From: Reinekea sp. G2M2-21
GTDB taxonomy: Bacteria; Pseudomonadota; Gammaproteobacteria; Pseudomonadales; Natronospirillaceae
Length of the DNA stretch: 64,000 bases
Reading direction: 5' to 3'
Assembly: GCF_015687175.1 (NCBI RefSeq)
Contig: NZ_JADPQG010000009.1
Span: forward strand, 118,920-182,919
The notes beneath the pieces were generated by a model. The model worked only from the letters and a program-made list of their open reading frames with translations. It was not told the origin of the DNA and did not search any database. Position numbers and translations under genes: made by a program. Below are positions 7,967 through 16,721 of this stretch, piece after piece. The stretch's first letter is position 1; every line of letters begins with the position of its first letter.

Positions 7967-8374
7967 ATGATTACATCCATAGCGCATGCCACCATATATG
8001 TACTGAATCAGGACGAAGCGCTCGATTTTTATAAGAATAAACTGGGTTTCGAAGTCGGTGATGACATGAAGGTGGAGGGTGATTTTCGCTGGCTAACAGT
8101 ACATCCAAAATCGAAACCACAGCTACAGTTGGTCTTGGCAGAGCCAAAAGAGGGACCGATGTTCTCCAAAGACTCTGCCGAGAAAATACGGGGTTTAATT
8201 GAAGAAGGCGCTTTTGGCGCGGGCGTTTTCGAAACTGAAAATTGCCAAAAAACATACGAGGAGTTGGTGGCGAAGGGCGTTAAGTTTATCCAACCACCCA
8301 CAGAGCAGCTTTACGGTGTTGAAGCGATGGGTGTGGACAACTCGGGTAACTGGTTCAGTTTGGTTCAACGGTAG
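7967..8374 (+). CDS. VOC-family (glyoxalase/bleomycin-resistance fold) protein
   Basis: 135 residues made of two beta-alpha-beta-beta-beta units. The first begins ITSIAHATIYVLNQDEALDF, with His7 a candidate metal ligand; the second includes VFETENCQKTYEELVAKGVKF and ends GVDNSGNWFSLVQ. VOC proteins include glyoxalases, dioxygenases and resistance proteins that bind small molecules; the substrate here cannot be told. Probably co-regulated with the AraC gene upstream. Confidence 0.8.
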   Translation: MITSIAHATIYVLNQDEALDFYKNKLGFEVGDDMKVEGDFRWLTVHPKSKPQLQLVLAEPKEGPMFSKDSAEKIRGLIEEGAFGAGVFETENCQKTYEELVAKGVKFIQPPTEQLYGVEAMGVDNSGNWFSLVQR

Positions 8375-8555
8375 TTAAAATAGTGAAATTCACGTCAGCA
8401 GGTCGCCGTGAGCGGCACTGCTGCATTGGGCGTTGTGAATCCAATCGTTTTAATGTTGAAATAGGTCCCAATTCGGTAAGGCCTACTTTGATAAGCAGGT
8501 GAATTCCGTATTTGGATACGCATTTGTTTGCAAAAGGTATAGCTAATAAAACATC

Positions 8556-9368
8556 ATGTTATTAGACATAGATTACAACCCGATACAGGGTGAAGTAGCT
8601 GGCGCGGGTTTGTACGAGACGTTTCCCGCACCGCCGCCATTGAATCGTTGGGTTCAGTCCTTTTGGCAGCTCGATGTTCCTCATGGTCAGTTTTTGTATC
8701 ATAGTGTGCCGGACAATTGTGTTGATTGGATAATCAACCTCCGAAACTTTAACGATAATTTTCTTATCCCACCTTTTCTTTCTTCCAATCTGTTCCAATT
8801 AAATGGCCCGGTGTCTTTTTACGGTATACGATTTCGAGTTCTCGGCCATAAAGGGTTGATCCATACTCCGTTAGGCGAGTGGGGCGCCCTGGATAGTGTG
8901 CTCGCGGTGGATCTATTACCAGCCGATCTTGTGTATCACGTATTTGAGTCCATGGAAAAAGCCAGGAGCTTTAGCGAACGCTGTACTGCCATTACTGCGG
9001 TGCTGCTTGCAAGAATTAAGCTTCCGGATGTTGACCCCCGCCTGGCGCGCTATATCCGATACTGTTGCAAAAATTTAGGGACGAACCTCGACCTGTCCGA
9101 TCGCCAGTGTGTCGAGTTCGGCGTGTCTTCTCGCCAGCTCAGAAGGTTAGCCAAAGAGCACCTCGGGATGATGCCAAAAGACTTCGCCAGAGTGTGTCGC
9201 TTTCAGCATGTGCTGAAAGCGTTGTATACACCGCAGCCTCACAACGCATGGTTAGAACACTACTACGATCAGCCTCACTTTATTCGTGAATTTAAGCGCT
9301 TGTCTGGTTTAACGCCAAGTCAGTTTGTGAAAATGTCCGTTTTATACAATCCCAAGCCTGAAGGGTGA
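8556..9368 (+). CDS. AraC-family transcriptional regulator with N-terminal effector domain
   Basis: 270 residues. The N-terminal half (about 20-130) starts FPAPPPLNRWVQSFWQLDVP and contains YHSVPDNCVDWIINL, the layout of the DUF6597-type sensor domain of AraC regulators. The C-terminal half (about 165-262) is an AraC helix-turn-helix with NLGTNLDLSDRQCVEFGVSS and HYYDQPHFIREFKRLSGLTP. The ligand is unknown. A second VOC gene follows 45 bases later, so the AraC-VOC pair is repeated here with an unrelated regulator. Confidence 0.85.
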   Translation: MLLDIDYNPIQGEVAGAGLYETFPAPPPLNRWVQSFWQLDVPHGQFLYHSVPDNCVDWIINLRNFNDNFLIPPFLSSNLFQLNGPVSFYGIRFRVLGHKGLIHTPLGEWGALDSVLAVDLLPADLVYHVFESMEKARSFSERCTAITAVLLARIKLPDVDPRLARYIRYCCKNLGTNLDLSDRQCVEFGVSSRQLRRLAKEHLGMMPKDFARVCRFQHVLKALYTPQPHNAWLEHYYDQPHFIREFKRLSGLTPSQFVKMSVLYNPKPEG

Positions 9369-9413
9369 CGCATACTGCCACTCGCTTATTCGACAAATTA
9401 AGGAGTGGATAAC

Positions 9414-9803
9414 ATGATTGAAATAGATGCGATGTTCCCTGTCATGGTTACGGCTAATCTAGAGGCCGTTAAGGCGTTTTATGAGTCCGTATTTGGGTTT
9501 AATGCGGTATTCTTTGACGCTAGCTTCTACCTGCACCTAGTATCGCCAAGTAGCGGGGTCCAGCTCGGCTTTTTGGTGCCAGAACATGCGAGCCAACCTG
9601 AGTTTCTCCAATCGCTTATGTCTTCCAATGGTTACGTTTTATCATTGGAGGTTAAAGATGCTGCATTGGCATACGCTGAAGCGCAAAGGATGAATTTGAC
9701 TATTGTGATGGAATTGAAAGAAGAGGTATGGGGTCAGTTACATTTTATATTGGAAGATCCAGTGGGTGTTCGAATCGACGTCGTTCAGCATTTAAACACG
9801 TAA
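9414..9803 (+). CDS. VOC-family protein
   Basis: 129 residues from ATG 9414, with AAGGAG (9400-9405) eight bases upstream; the GTG at 9405 overlaps that site. Glyoxalase/bleomycin-resistance fold: IDAMFPVMVTANLEAVKAFY opens the first unit, LEVKDAALAYAEAQRMNL the second, and the end FILEDPVGVRIDVVQ matches the usual last strand. Substrate unknown. Likely co-transcribed with the AraC gene before it. Confidence 0.8.
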   Translation: MIEIDAMFPVMVTANLEAVKAFYESVFGFNAVFFDASFYLHLVSPSSGVQLGFLVPEHASQPEFLQSLMSSNGYVLSLEVKDAALAYAEAQRMNLTIVMELKEEVWGQLHFILEDPVGVRIDVVQHLNT

Positions 9804-9847
9804 CTCTGTTGCTCGGAACCACAGTAACCTTCTGAGATGCTTATTCA

Positions 9848-9889
9848 AAAAGCCGCCCTTTTATCAACGCTCGTTAAAGGTCGGCTTTC
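9848..9889. terminator. Bidirectional rho-independent terminator
   Basis: The arm AAAGCCGCCCTTTTA pairs with TAAAGGTCGGCTTT around a loop of about ten bases. It lies between the convergent VOC gene (+) and cytochrome P450 gene (-), where both transcripts should stop. Confidence 0.6.
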
Positions 9890-9937
9890 CGTTTTCACAG
9901 GGCCGGGTGCTCCCCTCGGTTGTGGTAAAGACTTAGC

Positions 9938-11251
9938 TCAGGCTTGTCTTGTTTTAAACCGAACCCGCATGGGCACTTTCGGGTGCCAGATCGGCACCGT
10001 CGCCACGGCGATGTCTTTTTCGGGTTCTGTTCGTTCCACACTGAGTTGTCGGAATATGGCACGTAACAGTATTTTCGCTTCCATGAGCGAGAGGTGCATG
10101 CCAATGCATTTGTGCACGCCGCCGCCAAAGGGGACAAACATATATGGGTGTTTTTTGTCTTCTTTGCGGGCAAAGCGGTCCGGGTCAAACTGCTCTGGGT
10201 TCTGCCAGTAATCCGGGTCGCGGTGCGTGTCATAAATATTCACGCCAGTGCGCGTGCCTGCGGGTATGGCATAGCCGCTCAATTCAATGTCTTTTGACAG
10301 GTAACGAGGGATGCTGACCAACGGTGGGTTCAGCCGCAAGGTTTCTTTGAATATCTGCTCAGTGCGCTCCAGTTGATTCAAACTGTCGTATTGCAGGTCG
10401 GTCGCGGCGTCCGCGTCTTGTTGCAGTTCGGTTTGCCACTGGGGCGCTTTGGTGACCTGATAGATGAGCGACGAAATGGAACTGGCGGTGGTGTCGTGCG
10501 CGGCCATCATAGTGAAGATGAGGTGGTCAACAATCTGTTCGTCAGAGAATTCAGAACCGTCTTCATCTTTGGCGGTAATCATAAAACTGATCAGGTCGTC
10601 CTTCGGTTCCGTTCGGCGTTGCTGCACCAATTGAGTAAAGGCGTTCACCAGGGTTTGCCGCCCTTTTATGCCTTCGTGGTACGTGGTGTTAAACGCAGGT
10701 ATGCGAACCAGACCCAGGGTGCCGGCCACACAATCGCTGAAGGCTTTGGCAATCTGTTGGCCAAATTCCGCTTTGTAATCGAGCCCTAAAAACATGGAAA
10801 GCGCGAGGTCGAGGGTGCGTTCTTTGATGTATGGGAAGAAGTCTATCTCTTGACCGTTGCGCAAATCATCTGTAACGGCATTCGCCCACACCTGTATTTG
10901 GTCGAAATAGCTGAGCATGGCGGGTTTGTTGAAAGCGTGCTGCATTATGCGGCGATGGGTTATGTGGTTCTTACCGTCTTTTAGCAACAAACCGTTCGGA
11001 AAAAAGTTATTCAGTACCGGTTGCCAGCCTACACCGGTTTGAATGGCGTCGTCGCTGTTTTTAAAAATAAGCTGCACAACGTCGGGCCCGTGTGCTCGAA
11101 CATACTCTTTGCCCAGAATCATGCAGCGATAGGTGTCGCCATGTTTGCGCATTTGCTTGGCAAAGAACGCGGGCGCATCTGACACAAATTCAAGGGTGTG
11201 CAATAAGCGCTGATGCCATGGGTCGATGGGTATGTCTTGATAGGCTTTCAT
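9938..11251 (-). CDS. Cytochrome P450
   Basis: 437 residues from ATG 11251, chosen because AAGGAC lies just upstream; a longer frame begins at 11305. A soluble heme monooxygenase. All hallmarks are visible: I-helix AAHDTTASS (oxygen activation Thr), the ExxR of KETLRLNPP, and the heme loop FGGGVHKCIGMHL with the axial Cys. No membrane anchor. The redox partner is not encoded nearby, so ferredoxin and reductase must come from elsewhere. It lies downstream of the marR gene on the same strand (107-base gap) and near a divergent drug exporter, which suggests a role in modifying a toxic or signalling compound. The substrate is not predictable. Confidence 0.92.
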   Translation of the reverse strand: MKAYQDIPIDPWHQRLLHTLEFVSDAPAFFAKQMRKHGDTYRCMILGKEYVRAHGPDVVQLIFKNSDDAIQTGVGWQPVLNNFFPNGLLLKDGKNHITHRRIMQHAFNKPAMLSYFDQIQVWANAVTDDLRNGQEIDFFPYIKERTLDLALSMFLGLDYKAEFGQQIAKAFSDCVAGTLGLVRIPAFNTTYHEGIKGRQTLVNAFTQLVQQRRTEPKDDLISFMITAKDEDGSEFSDEQIVDHLIFTMMAAHDTTASSISSLIYQVTKAPQWQTELQQDADAATDLQYDSLNQLERTEQIFKETLRLNPPLVSIPRYLSKDIELSGYAIPAGTRTGVNIYDTHRDPDYWQNPEQFDPDRFARKEDKKHPYMFVPFGGGVHKCIGMHLSLMEAKILLRAIFRQLSVERTEPEKDIAVATVPIWHPKVPMRVRFKTRQA

Positions 11252-11358
11252 GGGCAGGTCCTTGTGTTGGGTTTGCGGTGCTTTTACGGCGTCTCCAACG
11301 ATCAAGATACTGCAATCTTGTCAGGCTTGCACCTTGCCAAACCATGCCTGCTCGTTGC

Positions 11359-11907
11359 TCAGTCTTGGGAGCTGCTACTCGGTGCTTCGAATTGCGCCAG
11401 CCACTTTTTCAATAGCGCATCCAGTTGTTGCCGTTCTTCTTCGTTTAGGGCGTGGATCAGTTCGTGTTCGCAATCGAGATGAGATTGCAACAGGGTGTCG
11501 ATTAACGCGACGCCTTCCGGGGTGAGTTGGACGAGCGTACTGCGCCGGTCGGACTCATGGCGAATGCGAGCGATAAGCCCTTTGTTTTCCAAGCGGTCCA
11601 AGCGGTTGGTCATCGCGCCCGAGGTCAGCATGACGGTTTTGTAGAGTTCCGTCGGTGAGAGCACAAAGGGGCTGCCTGCGCGGCGCAGACTGGCGAGAAC
11701 GTCAAACTCACCCTTAGCCAAACCGGCGGTTTTATGGTGCGCCTGAATGTGTTTGTCCAGATGCGCGCCTATCAAGGCGAAGCGCCCGATCAGGGCGGCG
11801 GTGTCCAGATGTTCCAGTTCGGGCTTTTCCCGGGTCCATTGCTCCAGCAATTTGTCTGCTCGGTCGTACATCCTGTGGCGTGCCTGCGGTGTGAAATCTG
11901 CGGCCAT
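11359..11907 (-). CDS. MarR-family transcriptional regulator
   Basis: 182 residues. Winged helix-turn-helix with LSPTELYKTVMLTSGAMTNR as the recognition region and RLDRLENKGLIARIRHESDR followed by RSTLVQLTPEGVALI as the wing, a textbook MarR signature. N- and C-terminal helices form the dimer interface. It is divergent from the MFS exporter gene, with a palindromic operator candidate in the gap, so autoregulation and exporter repression released by a small ligand is the likely scheme. Confidence 0.92.
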   Translation of the reverse strand: MAADFTPQARHRMYDRADKLLEQWTREKPELEHLDTAALIGRFALIGAHLDKHIQAHHKTAGLAKGEFDVLASLRRAGSPFVLSPTELYKTVMLTSGAMTNRLDRLENKGLIARIRHESDRRSTLVQLTPEGVALIDTLLQSHLDCEHELIHALNEEERQQLDALLKKWLAQFEAPSSSSQD

Positions 11908-12025
11908 TATACCGAGAATCCGCTCGTCGTCTGCGTTGTGGCGCGTTTTATTGTGCCATTCAACGCGTAGGTTTGAGCTCTGTCTTCCAGTTAAACTATC
12001 TTTTTCATAATAACTTTACATAAAG

Positions 12026-12043
12026 TATCTTTATTTAAAGATA
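12026..12043. promoter_or_regulatory. Candidate MarR operator
   Basis: Palindrome with half-sites TATCTTTA and TAAAGATA around the centre, a form typical of MarR-family operators. It sits in the 291-base gap between marR (-) and the exporter (+). A further partial copy (ACTATCTTT) lies about 30 bases to the left. Confidence 0.6.
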
Positions 12044-12198
12044 TATTTTGAGCGATACTCCTGCCTGTTGCAGAAGCGACGCTGTAAACGTTACGCACCA
12101 ACACACCAAAAAACAGAGCCGTTCTTGAAACGCAAAGGAGTTGATATGCATGTTTGTAACTCAGGCCAGGGCCTGTCCCGTTTTCATGGAGGTGAGTA

Positions 12199-13656
12199 AT
12201 GACCACGGCCACCCATCTTCCGACTGACGATACCGTCAGTAACCTTAATAGCCTGTCAAAGCCGGGCAGTACCGACTCAGACGCGTTGCCTGCCTTGCCA
12301 ACCAGGCACCGAATTTGGGTCACCAGTGCCGTTATGCTGGTGTTGTTTCTGGCCGCCATGGACGCCACCGTTATGGGCACGCTTGTGCCTGTGTTAAAAG
12401 CCGAGTTTGCGCAGCCTGAGCTGTACCCTTGGTTGATTTCAGGTTTCCTGTTCAGTTCGGTGTTATCGATTCCATTAATGGGGTTGTTGGCGGATCGGGT
12501 TGGGGAGAAGCGCACGATGCTGGCGGCTTTACTGGCGTTTATGGGGTCTTCGTTGCTGGTGGCGGTTGCAACATCGATGCAGGCGCTGATTGCAGCACGA
12601 GTGCTTCAGGGCGTTGGTGCGGGCGGCATTATCGTGTTGGCCTATGTCATGGTCGGTAAGCTTTATTCGAACGAAGAACGCGGCAAGATGCAGGGCGTGC
12701 TCAGTGCCATGTGGGGTTTGGCGGCCGTCAGTGGTCCTATGTTAGGGGCGTTATTCCATGCTTATTTTAGTTGGCGCTGGGCGTTTTTACTGAACTTGCC
12801 ATTAGGGGCTACATTTCTGGTGTTATTGGCGCTGCTTTACCCAAAAACTGCTGTTTCGCCGCACACGCAACGGTTCGACGCATTGGGGTTTGTAACGTTC
12901 GCGGTTGGCACTTTGTCGGCGCTGTTGCTGGTGATGGCCGGTGCTTTGCAATTAAACAGTCGTTGGTTTGTCGGTTTAACCGTTGCAATGGTTGGCAGCT
13001 ACGGCGCATTGGGGTTTTTGATGCGCCGAAAAACGCTGACCAGTTTCCTGGCCTACGAATTTTTCAGCTCTCGGTTGAGCGTAGCCGGTGTTGCCACCGT
13101 GTTGGCCAGTTTGGTGGTGTACGCGGCGATGACATTGTTGCCGCTGTATCTGGTCGATGTCGTGGGTCGTTCGGTGTTGGCCGCGGGTCTCACGGTGGTG
13201 ATGGCGTCGTTAGGTTGGACAGTTGGCGCAACAGTTTGCGGCTTGAAAGCAGGCAATTGGGGTGCGCGCGTCTGTTGTGTCATGGGGTTTGCGTTATTGG
13301 CTACAGGCGCGTTTGTGTTGAGTCTCACGTCAACGGGTTCCGCGTTGGCGTGGTACATGTTGGCGCAGTTCTGTATTGGTCTTGGTATTGGTTTTGTGGC
13401 GACAGCGTCATTACTGCAAGCGCAAAATGCGGCCGGTCACGCGCGTATGGGGGTGATGACCAGCGCTATTCAACTGTTTCGTAACCTGGGTGCGGCGCTG
13501 GGGGTAAATACCTTGGCTGCGTTGCAGTTCTGGTTGGTGTCCGGGCTTGGCGTTTCTGTACAAAGCAGCTTCAGTGTGAGTTTCGCGGTGCTTTTGGTCA
13601 TCGCTCTGAGTGGCATTGGGTTGTCCGTGTTTATGCGTCGTTCTGCGTCGAAGTGA
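12199..13656 (+). CDS. MFS exporter, DHA2 (drug:H+ antiporter-2) family
   Basis: 485 residues with about 14 hydrophobic segments, the DHA2 layout. The N-terminal 35 residues are hydrophilic and cytoplasmic. Seen: the TM1 motif AAMDATVMGTLVPVL, motif A as GLLADRVGEKRTM, RVLQGVGAGGI in TM4, and WRWAFLLNLPLG in the sixth helix region. It should expel a hydrophobic or cationic compound across the inner membrane using the proton gradient. Divergent MarR regulator upstream. No membrane-fusion partner is beside it, so it probably acts alone. Confidence 0.88.
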   Translation: MTTATHLPTDDTVSNLNSLSKPGSTDSDALPALPTRHRIWVTSAVMLVLFLAAMDATVMGTLVPVLKAEFAQPELYPWLISGFLFSSVLSIPLMGLLADRVGEKRTMLAALLAFMGSSLLVAVATSMQALIAARVLQGVGAGGIIVLAYVMVGKLYSNEERGKMQGVLSAMWGLAAVSGPMLGALFHAYFSWRWAFLLNLPLGATFLVLLALLYPKTAVSPHTQRFDALGFVTFAVGTLSALLLVMAGALQLNSRWFVGLTVAMVGSYGALGFLMRRKTLTSFLAYEFFSSRLSVAGVATVLASLVVYAAMTLLPLYLVDVVGRSVLAAGLTVVMASLGWTVGATVCGLKAGNWGARVCCVMGFALLATGAFVLSLTSTGSALAWYMLAQFCIGLGIGFVATASLLQAQNAAGHARMGVMTSAIQLFRNLGAALGVNTLAALQFWLVSGLGVSVQSSFSVSFAVLLVIALSGIGLSVFMRRSASK

Positions 13657-13765
13657 CATAACCGGTTGTCTGCGGCACATTTACTTGTTGGATTCGGTCG
13701 TTCGGTTGACAATGTAAAACCGATACGACCAGAATGACGCTCATAAAGTAACTAGAGTGTTCTGA

Positions 13766-14323
13766 ATGGATAACAAATGGTTTGCCGCAGCGGGGTTCGT
13801 TGTTGTTGCATTAGTTCTGGGAACGTATTTCGATGTTTTAGGGTTAGAGCCGGACTATCAACCCGCCGCCCTGTCCATTCAAAAAAACTACAAGCTCGAC
13901 CAATACATGCGCATTGAGGTGAAAAACATCAGCGATGAAATTGTTGATGTCACAGGTGTGACCCTGTCTGTCGACGGGGCCGTCGTTCCCGGTCAAGGCA
14001 TTGAGCCTTTTAACCACCTGCTGTATGCCTTTCAGGTAGTGAATCCTGACGAGTTCGAGGGCACCGCCTTACAACCCGGCAGGGCAATTGAAGTTGGTTC
14101 AGAGCCCATATCGTTAATTGAGAAAACAACCTTTAGTCGCAATTCCGATTTTACCATTCGCTGTATCACTTCGTGGCTGGAAGTCAGCATAGCGTTTACC
14201 GGGCGCCGCAGTGGTCAGGCAGGGCAAGCGCATTATCTTGGCGACCGTTCACTGGACTCCAGAACTTGCGACATAGACACAGTGAAAGGCAGACTCAAAA
14301 CACTCGTATCTGAAGCGAACTGA
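13766..14323 (+). CDS. Hypothetical membrane-anchored protein
   Basis: 185 residues. One N-terminal hydrophobic helix (WFAAAGFVVVALVLGTYFDV, about 4-23) followed by a beta-rich domain (LDQYMRIEVKNISDEIVDV; TLSVDGAVV), probably periplasmic. Two Cys near the end (IRCITSW, RTCDID) could pair. Family not recognised, and no operon link is evident. Confidence 0.6.
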   Translation: MDNKWFAAAGFVVVALVLGTYFDVLGLEPDYQPAALSIQKNYKLDQYMRIEVKNISDEIVDVTGVTLSVDGAVVPGQGIEPFNHLLYAFQVVNPDEFEGTALQPGRAIEVGSEPISLIEKTTFSRNSDFTIRCITSWLEVSIAFTGRRSGQAGQAHYLGDRSLDSRTCDIDTVKGRLKTLVSEAN

Positions 14324-14354
14324 GTCCAATTTCTGCTGTTTTCATTGTGTTGAT

Positions 14355-14886
14355 TTACTTGGTAAGCAACACCACTTCAGTGACCAGATCTTTTGCATCG
14401 GTCGTGGTCGGGTCACTGACGTAGTTTTCATAGCCCGCCGGTTTCTTTTTCAGTTTCACTTTATAGTTTCGGGCAAAGAACATGGCAAAGGCCCAGGCGT
14501 TGGCCATAAACATATAATCACCGGTATGCTTGATCTTGTACACCGGATCCGTGAGTAACTGCTCACACACAAACAGCGCCGCTACGTCGACAGGTGAGAC
14601 AACCAGAATACCATTGTGCAAGGTGTTCACCGTGGTGTGAATATCCATGTCGTAGTACAGTGTAAGCGGAGGCCCGGCGGACTCAATGTTATTGCTGTTA
14701 AGCCCGTCGGCAATGGTCTGAAAATCTTGCGGAATAATGGTGGGTAGTTCAGCTGTTTTGTTCTGTCGTGCAATGCCTCCGTAGTAGCGGCCAGTGTTGC
14801 CTGTTGTCAAAATTCGCTATGTAACGGTTGACTTCGTTAATGGGTTTTTCAATAAGAATGGTTCGTTCTACATGATACGCGAGCAT
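14355..14886 (-). pseudogene. Decayed SRPBCC / GyrI-like fusion gene
   Basis: An intact start (AAGGAG then ATG 14886) opens MLAYHVERTILIEKPINEVN, the usual start of SRPBCC (START-like ligand-binding) proteins, but that frame stops after about 57 codons. The rest lies in another frame from about 14810: residues such as GPPLTLYYDMD and the end YENYVSDPTTTDAKDLVTEV match the GyrI-like effector-binding domain. The SRPBCC domain is largely missing (only about 35 of about 140 residues), so an internal deletion plus frameshift has destroyed the gene. The intact C-terminal frame (151 residues) could still be translated if a start exists, but no ribosome site is evident for it. Confidence 0.6.
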
Positions 14887-14891
14887 GCCAT

Positions 14892-15447
14892 GCTCCTTGT
14901 CGGTCCTTTTTTAAACACAATTCAGCACAGTTAAAGCGTAACTCTCAGAAGAAGAAGTAGGATCAAGTAGCGCACGGTAAGCTCGGCGAATACTCAAAAG
15001 TGACGCACAGGATGAACGTAGATGAATGCAAGTGTTAAACAGATACTTCTTAACTGTTTTAGAGTGGTCTGGAGACTTCAGGGCAGCACCTAGGCCGATG
15101 AACCGTTTGCGATCTATACCGTGCCCTTAAACATACATTGCATCGTGCTGAGCAGATCGAAAGAAAACTGGGACGATCGCCAACACGTCGTTCGAAGTGT
15201 AATGCAGGAGATGCGAGCAGGCATTATGTTTGCCAAACTTGGTCTGGAACCATTGAAATCAGATGACAGCCACAGCCACAGCCACAGCCACAGCCACAGC
15301 CACAGCCACAGCCACAGCCACAGCCTCCGGCCCTGTTGCGAATGCATGACCCTACCCTACCCATTGGGGGCTGACGACAAAATCCATCGAAAATGGTATT
15401 CTTGCGCGCTATTTTTCCGACTCTTTCAGCCAAGGTAATTTTAACCC
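14892..15447. other. Intergenic stretch with a hexamer microsatellite
   Basis: No supported gene. A frame 15121-15438 (105 codons) crosses the hexamer repeat and would contain a Ser-His run; its opposite strand would give Leu-Trp. Neither has a ribosome site or recognisable flanks, so I treat both as non-coding. Confidence 0.45.
15266..15325. repeat. Perfect hexanucleotide tandem repeat, 10 copies
   Basis: Ten uninterrupted copies of ACAGCC (equivalently CCACAG) cover 60 bp. Slipped-strand changes would alter copy number in steps of six and so keep any reading frame. It ends about 120 bp before the flavoprotein gene. Confidence 0.95.
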
Positions 15448-16692
15448 ATGCCGCAAACGACACACCTGACCGCCATCGTGATCGGTGCGGGCCCTGCTGG
15501 CCTGATGGCAGCAGAACAATTGACCCATGCGGGTATTGAGGTTGATATTTTCGACGCCATGCCCACGGCAGGCCGTAAATTATTGCGCGCAGGCATTGGC
15601 GGCTTGAACCTGACTCATGCCGAACCCAAGGCCGACTTCATTACCCGGTATGGTACCAAGCAGGCGCAGATCGAGGCTTGGCTGGATGCGTTTGATGCCA
15701 ACAATTTGAGGCAATGGGCACGAGAGTTGGGTGTAGAAACCTTTGTCGGCAGCTCCGGAAGAGTGTTCCCCAATGAAAAAAAAGCGGCGCCGTTGTTGCG
15801 AGCTTGGTTAAAGCGTCTTAAAGAGAAGGGGGCTCGGCTGCACACCCGTCAACGCTGGGTTGGCTGGCAGGAACCTGGAATACTGCTATTTGAACAGGGT
15901 GAAAACGTGTGCTGCTATCGTGCGGATGTGGTGATTTTTGCGTTAGGTGGCGGCAGTTGGGCGAAGCTGGGTTCGACAGGGCAATGGCTAACCACGTTTT
16001 GCGATCAGGGGATTCACTGCGTCCCATTTCGTGCCAGCAACAGTGGTTTTGAATGTGTCTGGTCACCGGACATTAAGCAGGGGTTCGCCGGTACCCCGTT
16101 GAAATCGGTTGCGCTTTGCGTGCCAACGGCAAACGGAGATGTTTGGCGCAAGAAAGGCGACGCCGTCATATCCAACTACGGTATAGAAGGCAGTTTGGTT
16201 TACGCCGCATCTGCGATGATTCGCGACACGTTGGAACAAAAAAACGAATGCGTTGTTCACTGGGATTTACTGCCGGATAAAACCCATGATCAAATTCTGT
16301 CATTGCTGAAGCAGGCCCGTAAAGGTGAATCCGTCAGCAACCTTTTGCGCAAACGGTTAAAACTTTCACCCGTTAAAATGGCGCTGTTAAAAGCATTGAC
16401 CACAAAAGAAACCATGCACGATATCGGTAATCTTCCAAGGTTGCTTAAACAGCTGCCGCTAAGCCTGACCGCGATTCGCCCGATTGATGAAGCCATCAGC
16501 ACCGACGGTGGTATCGCTTTTGACGAGCTGACGAAAGAGTTAATGCTGAACAAAATGCCAGGCACTTTTTGCGCGGGTGAAATGCTCGACTGGGAAGCAC
16601 CGACAGGAGGCTACCTGTTGACAGCGTGTTTCGCCAGTGGCTTGATCAGCGGGCAAGGTGCCGTCGCCTGGTTAAAACAAAACGCCAAATAA
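15448..16692 (+). CDS. NAD(P)/FAD-dependent oxidoreductase, BaiN/RdsA-like (TIGR03862-type flavoprotein)
   Basis: 414 residues, full length for this family. The N-terminal Rossmann motif VIGAGPAGLMAAEQL (about 11-25) binds FAD. The family signature AGRKLLRAGIGGLNLTH follows (about 41-57). ALGGGSWAKLGSTG and the C-terminal EAPTGGYLLTACFASGLISG complete the FAD site. It belongs to the HI0933-like flavoprotein superfamily; the physiological substrate is not established. Cytoplasmic. A pseudouridine synthase gene follows 29 bases later, probably in the same transcript. Confidence 0.85.
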   Translation: MPQTTHLTAIVIGAGPAGLMAAEQLTHAGIEVDIFDAMPTAGRKLLRAGIGGLNLTHAEPKADFITRYGTKQAQIEAWLDAFDANNLRQWARELGVETFVGSSGRVFPNEKKAAPLLRAWLKRLKEKGARLHTRQRWVGWQEPGILLFEQGENVCCYRADVVIFALGGGSWAKLGSTGQWLTTFCDQGIHCVPFRASNSGFECVWSPDIKQGFAGTPLKSVALCVPTANGDVWRKKGDAVISNYGIEGSLVYAASAMIRDTLEQKNECVVHWDLLPDKTHDQILSLLKQARKGESVSNLLRKRLKLSPVKMALLKALTTKETMHDIGNLPRLLKQLPLSLTAIRPIDEAISTDGGIAFDELTKELMLNKMPGTFCAGEMLDWEAPTGGYLLTACFASGLISGQGAVAWLKQNAK

Positions 16693-16721
16693 AACATTCA
16701 TCAGGTTGCCACAGACTATTC

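Noticed and set aside
15266..15325. Possible CRISPR-like array
   Set aside because: Repeat unit is six bases without spacers, so a microsatellite.
15121..15438. 105-codon frame with a Ser-His repeat, and its minus-strand Leu-Trp counterpart
   Set aside because: Low-complexity product created by the hexamer tract; no ribosome site and no recognisable flanking sequence.
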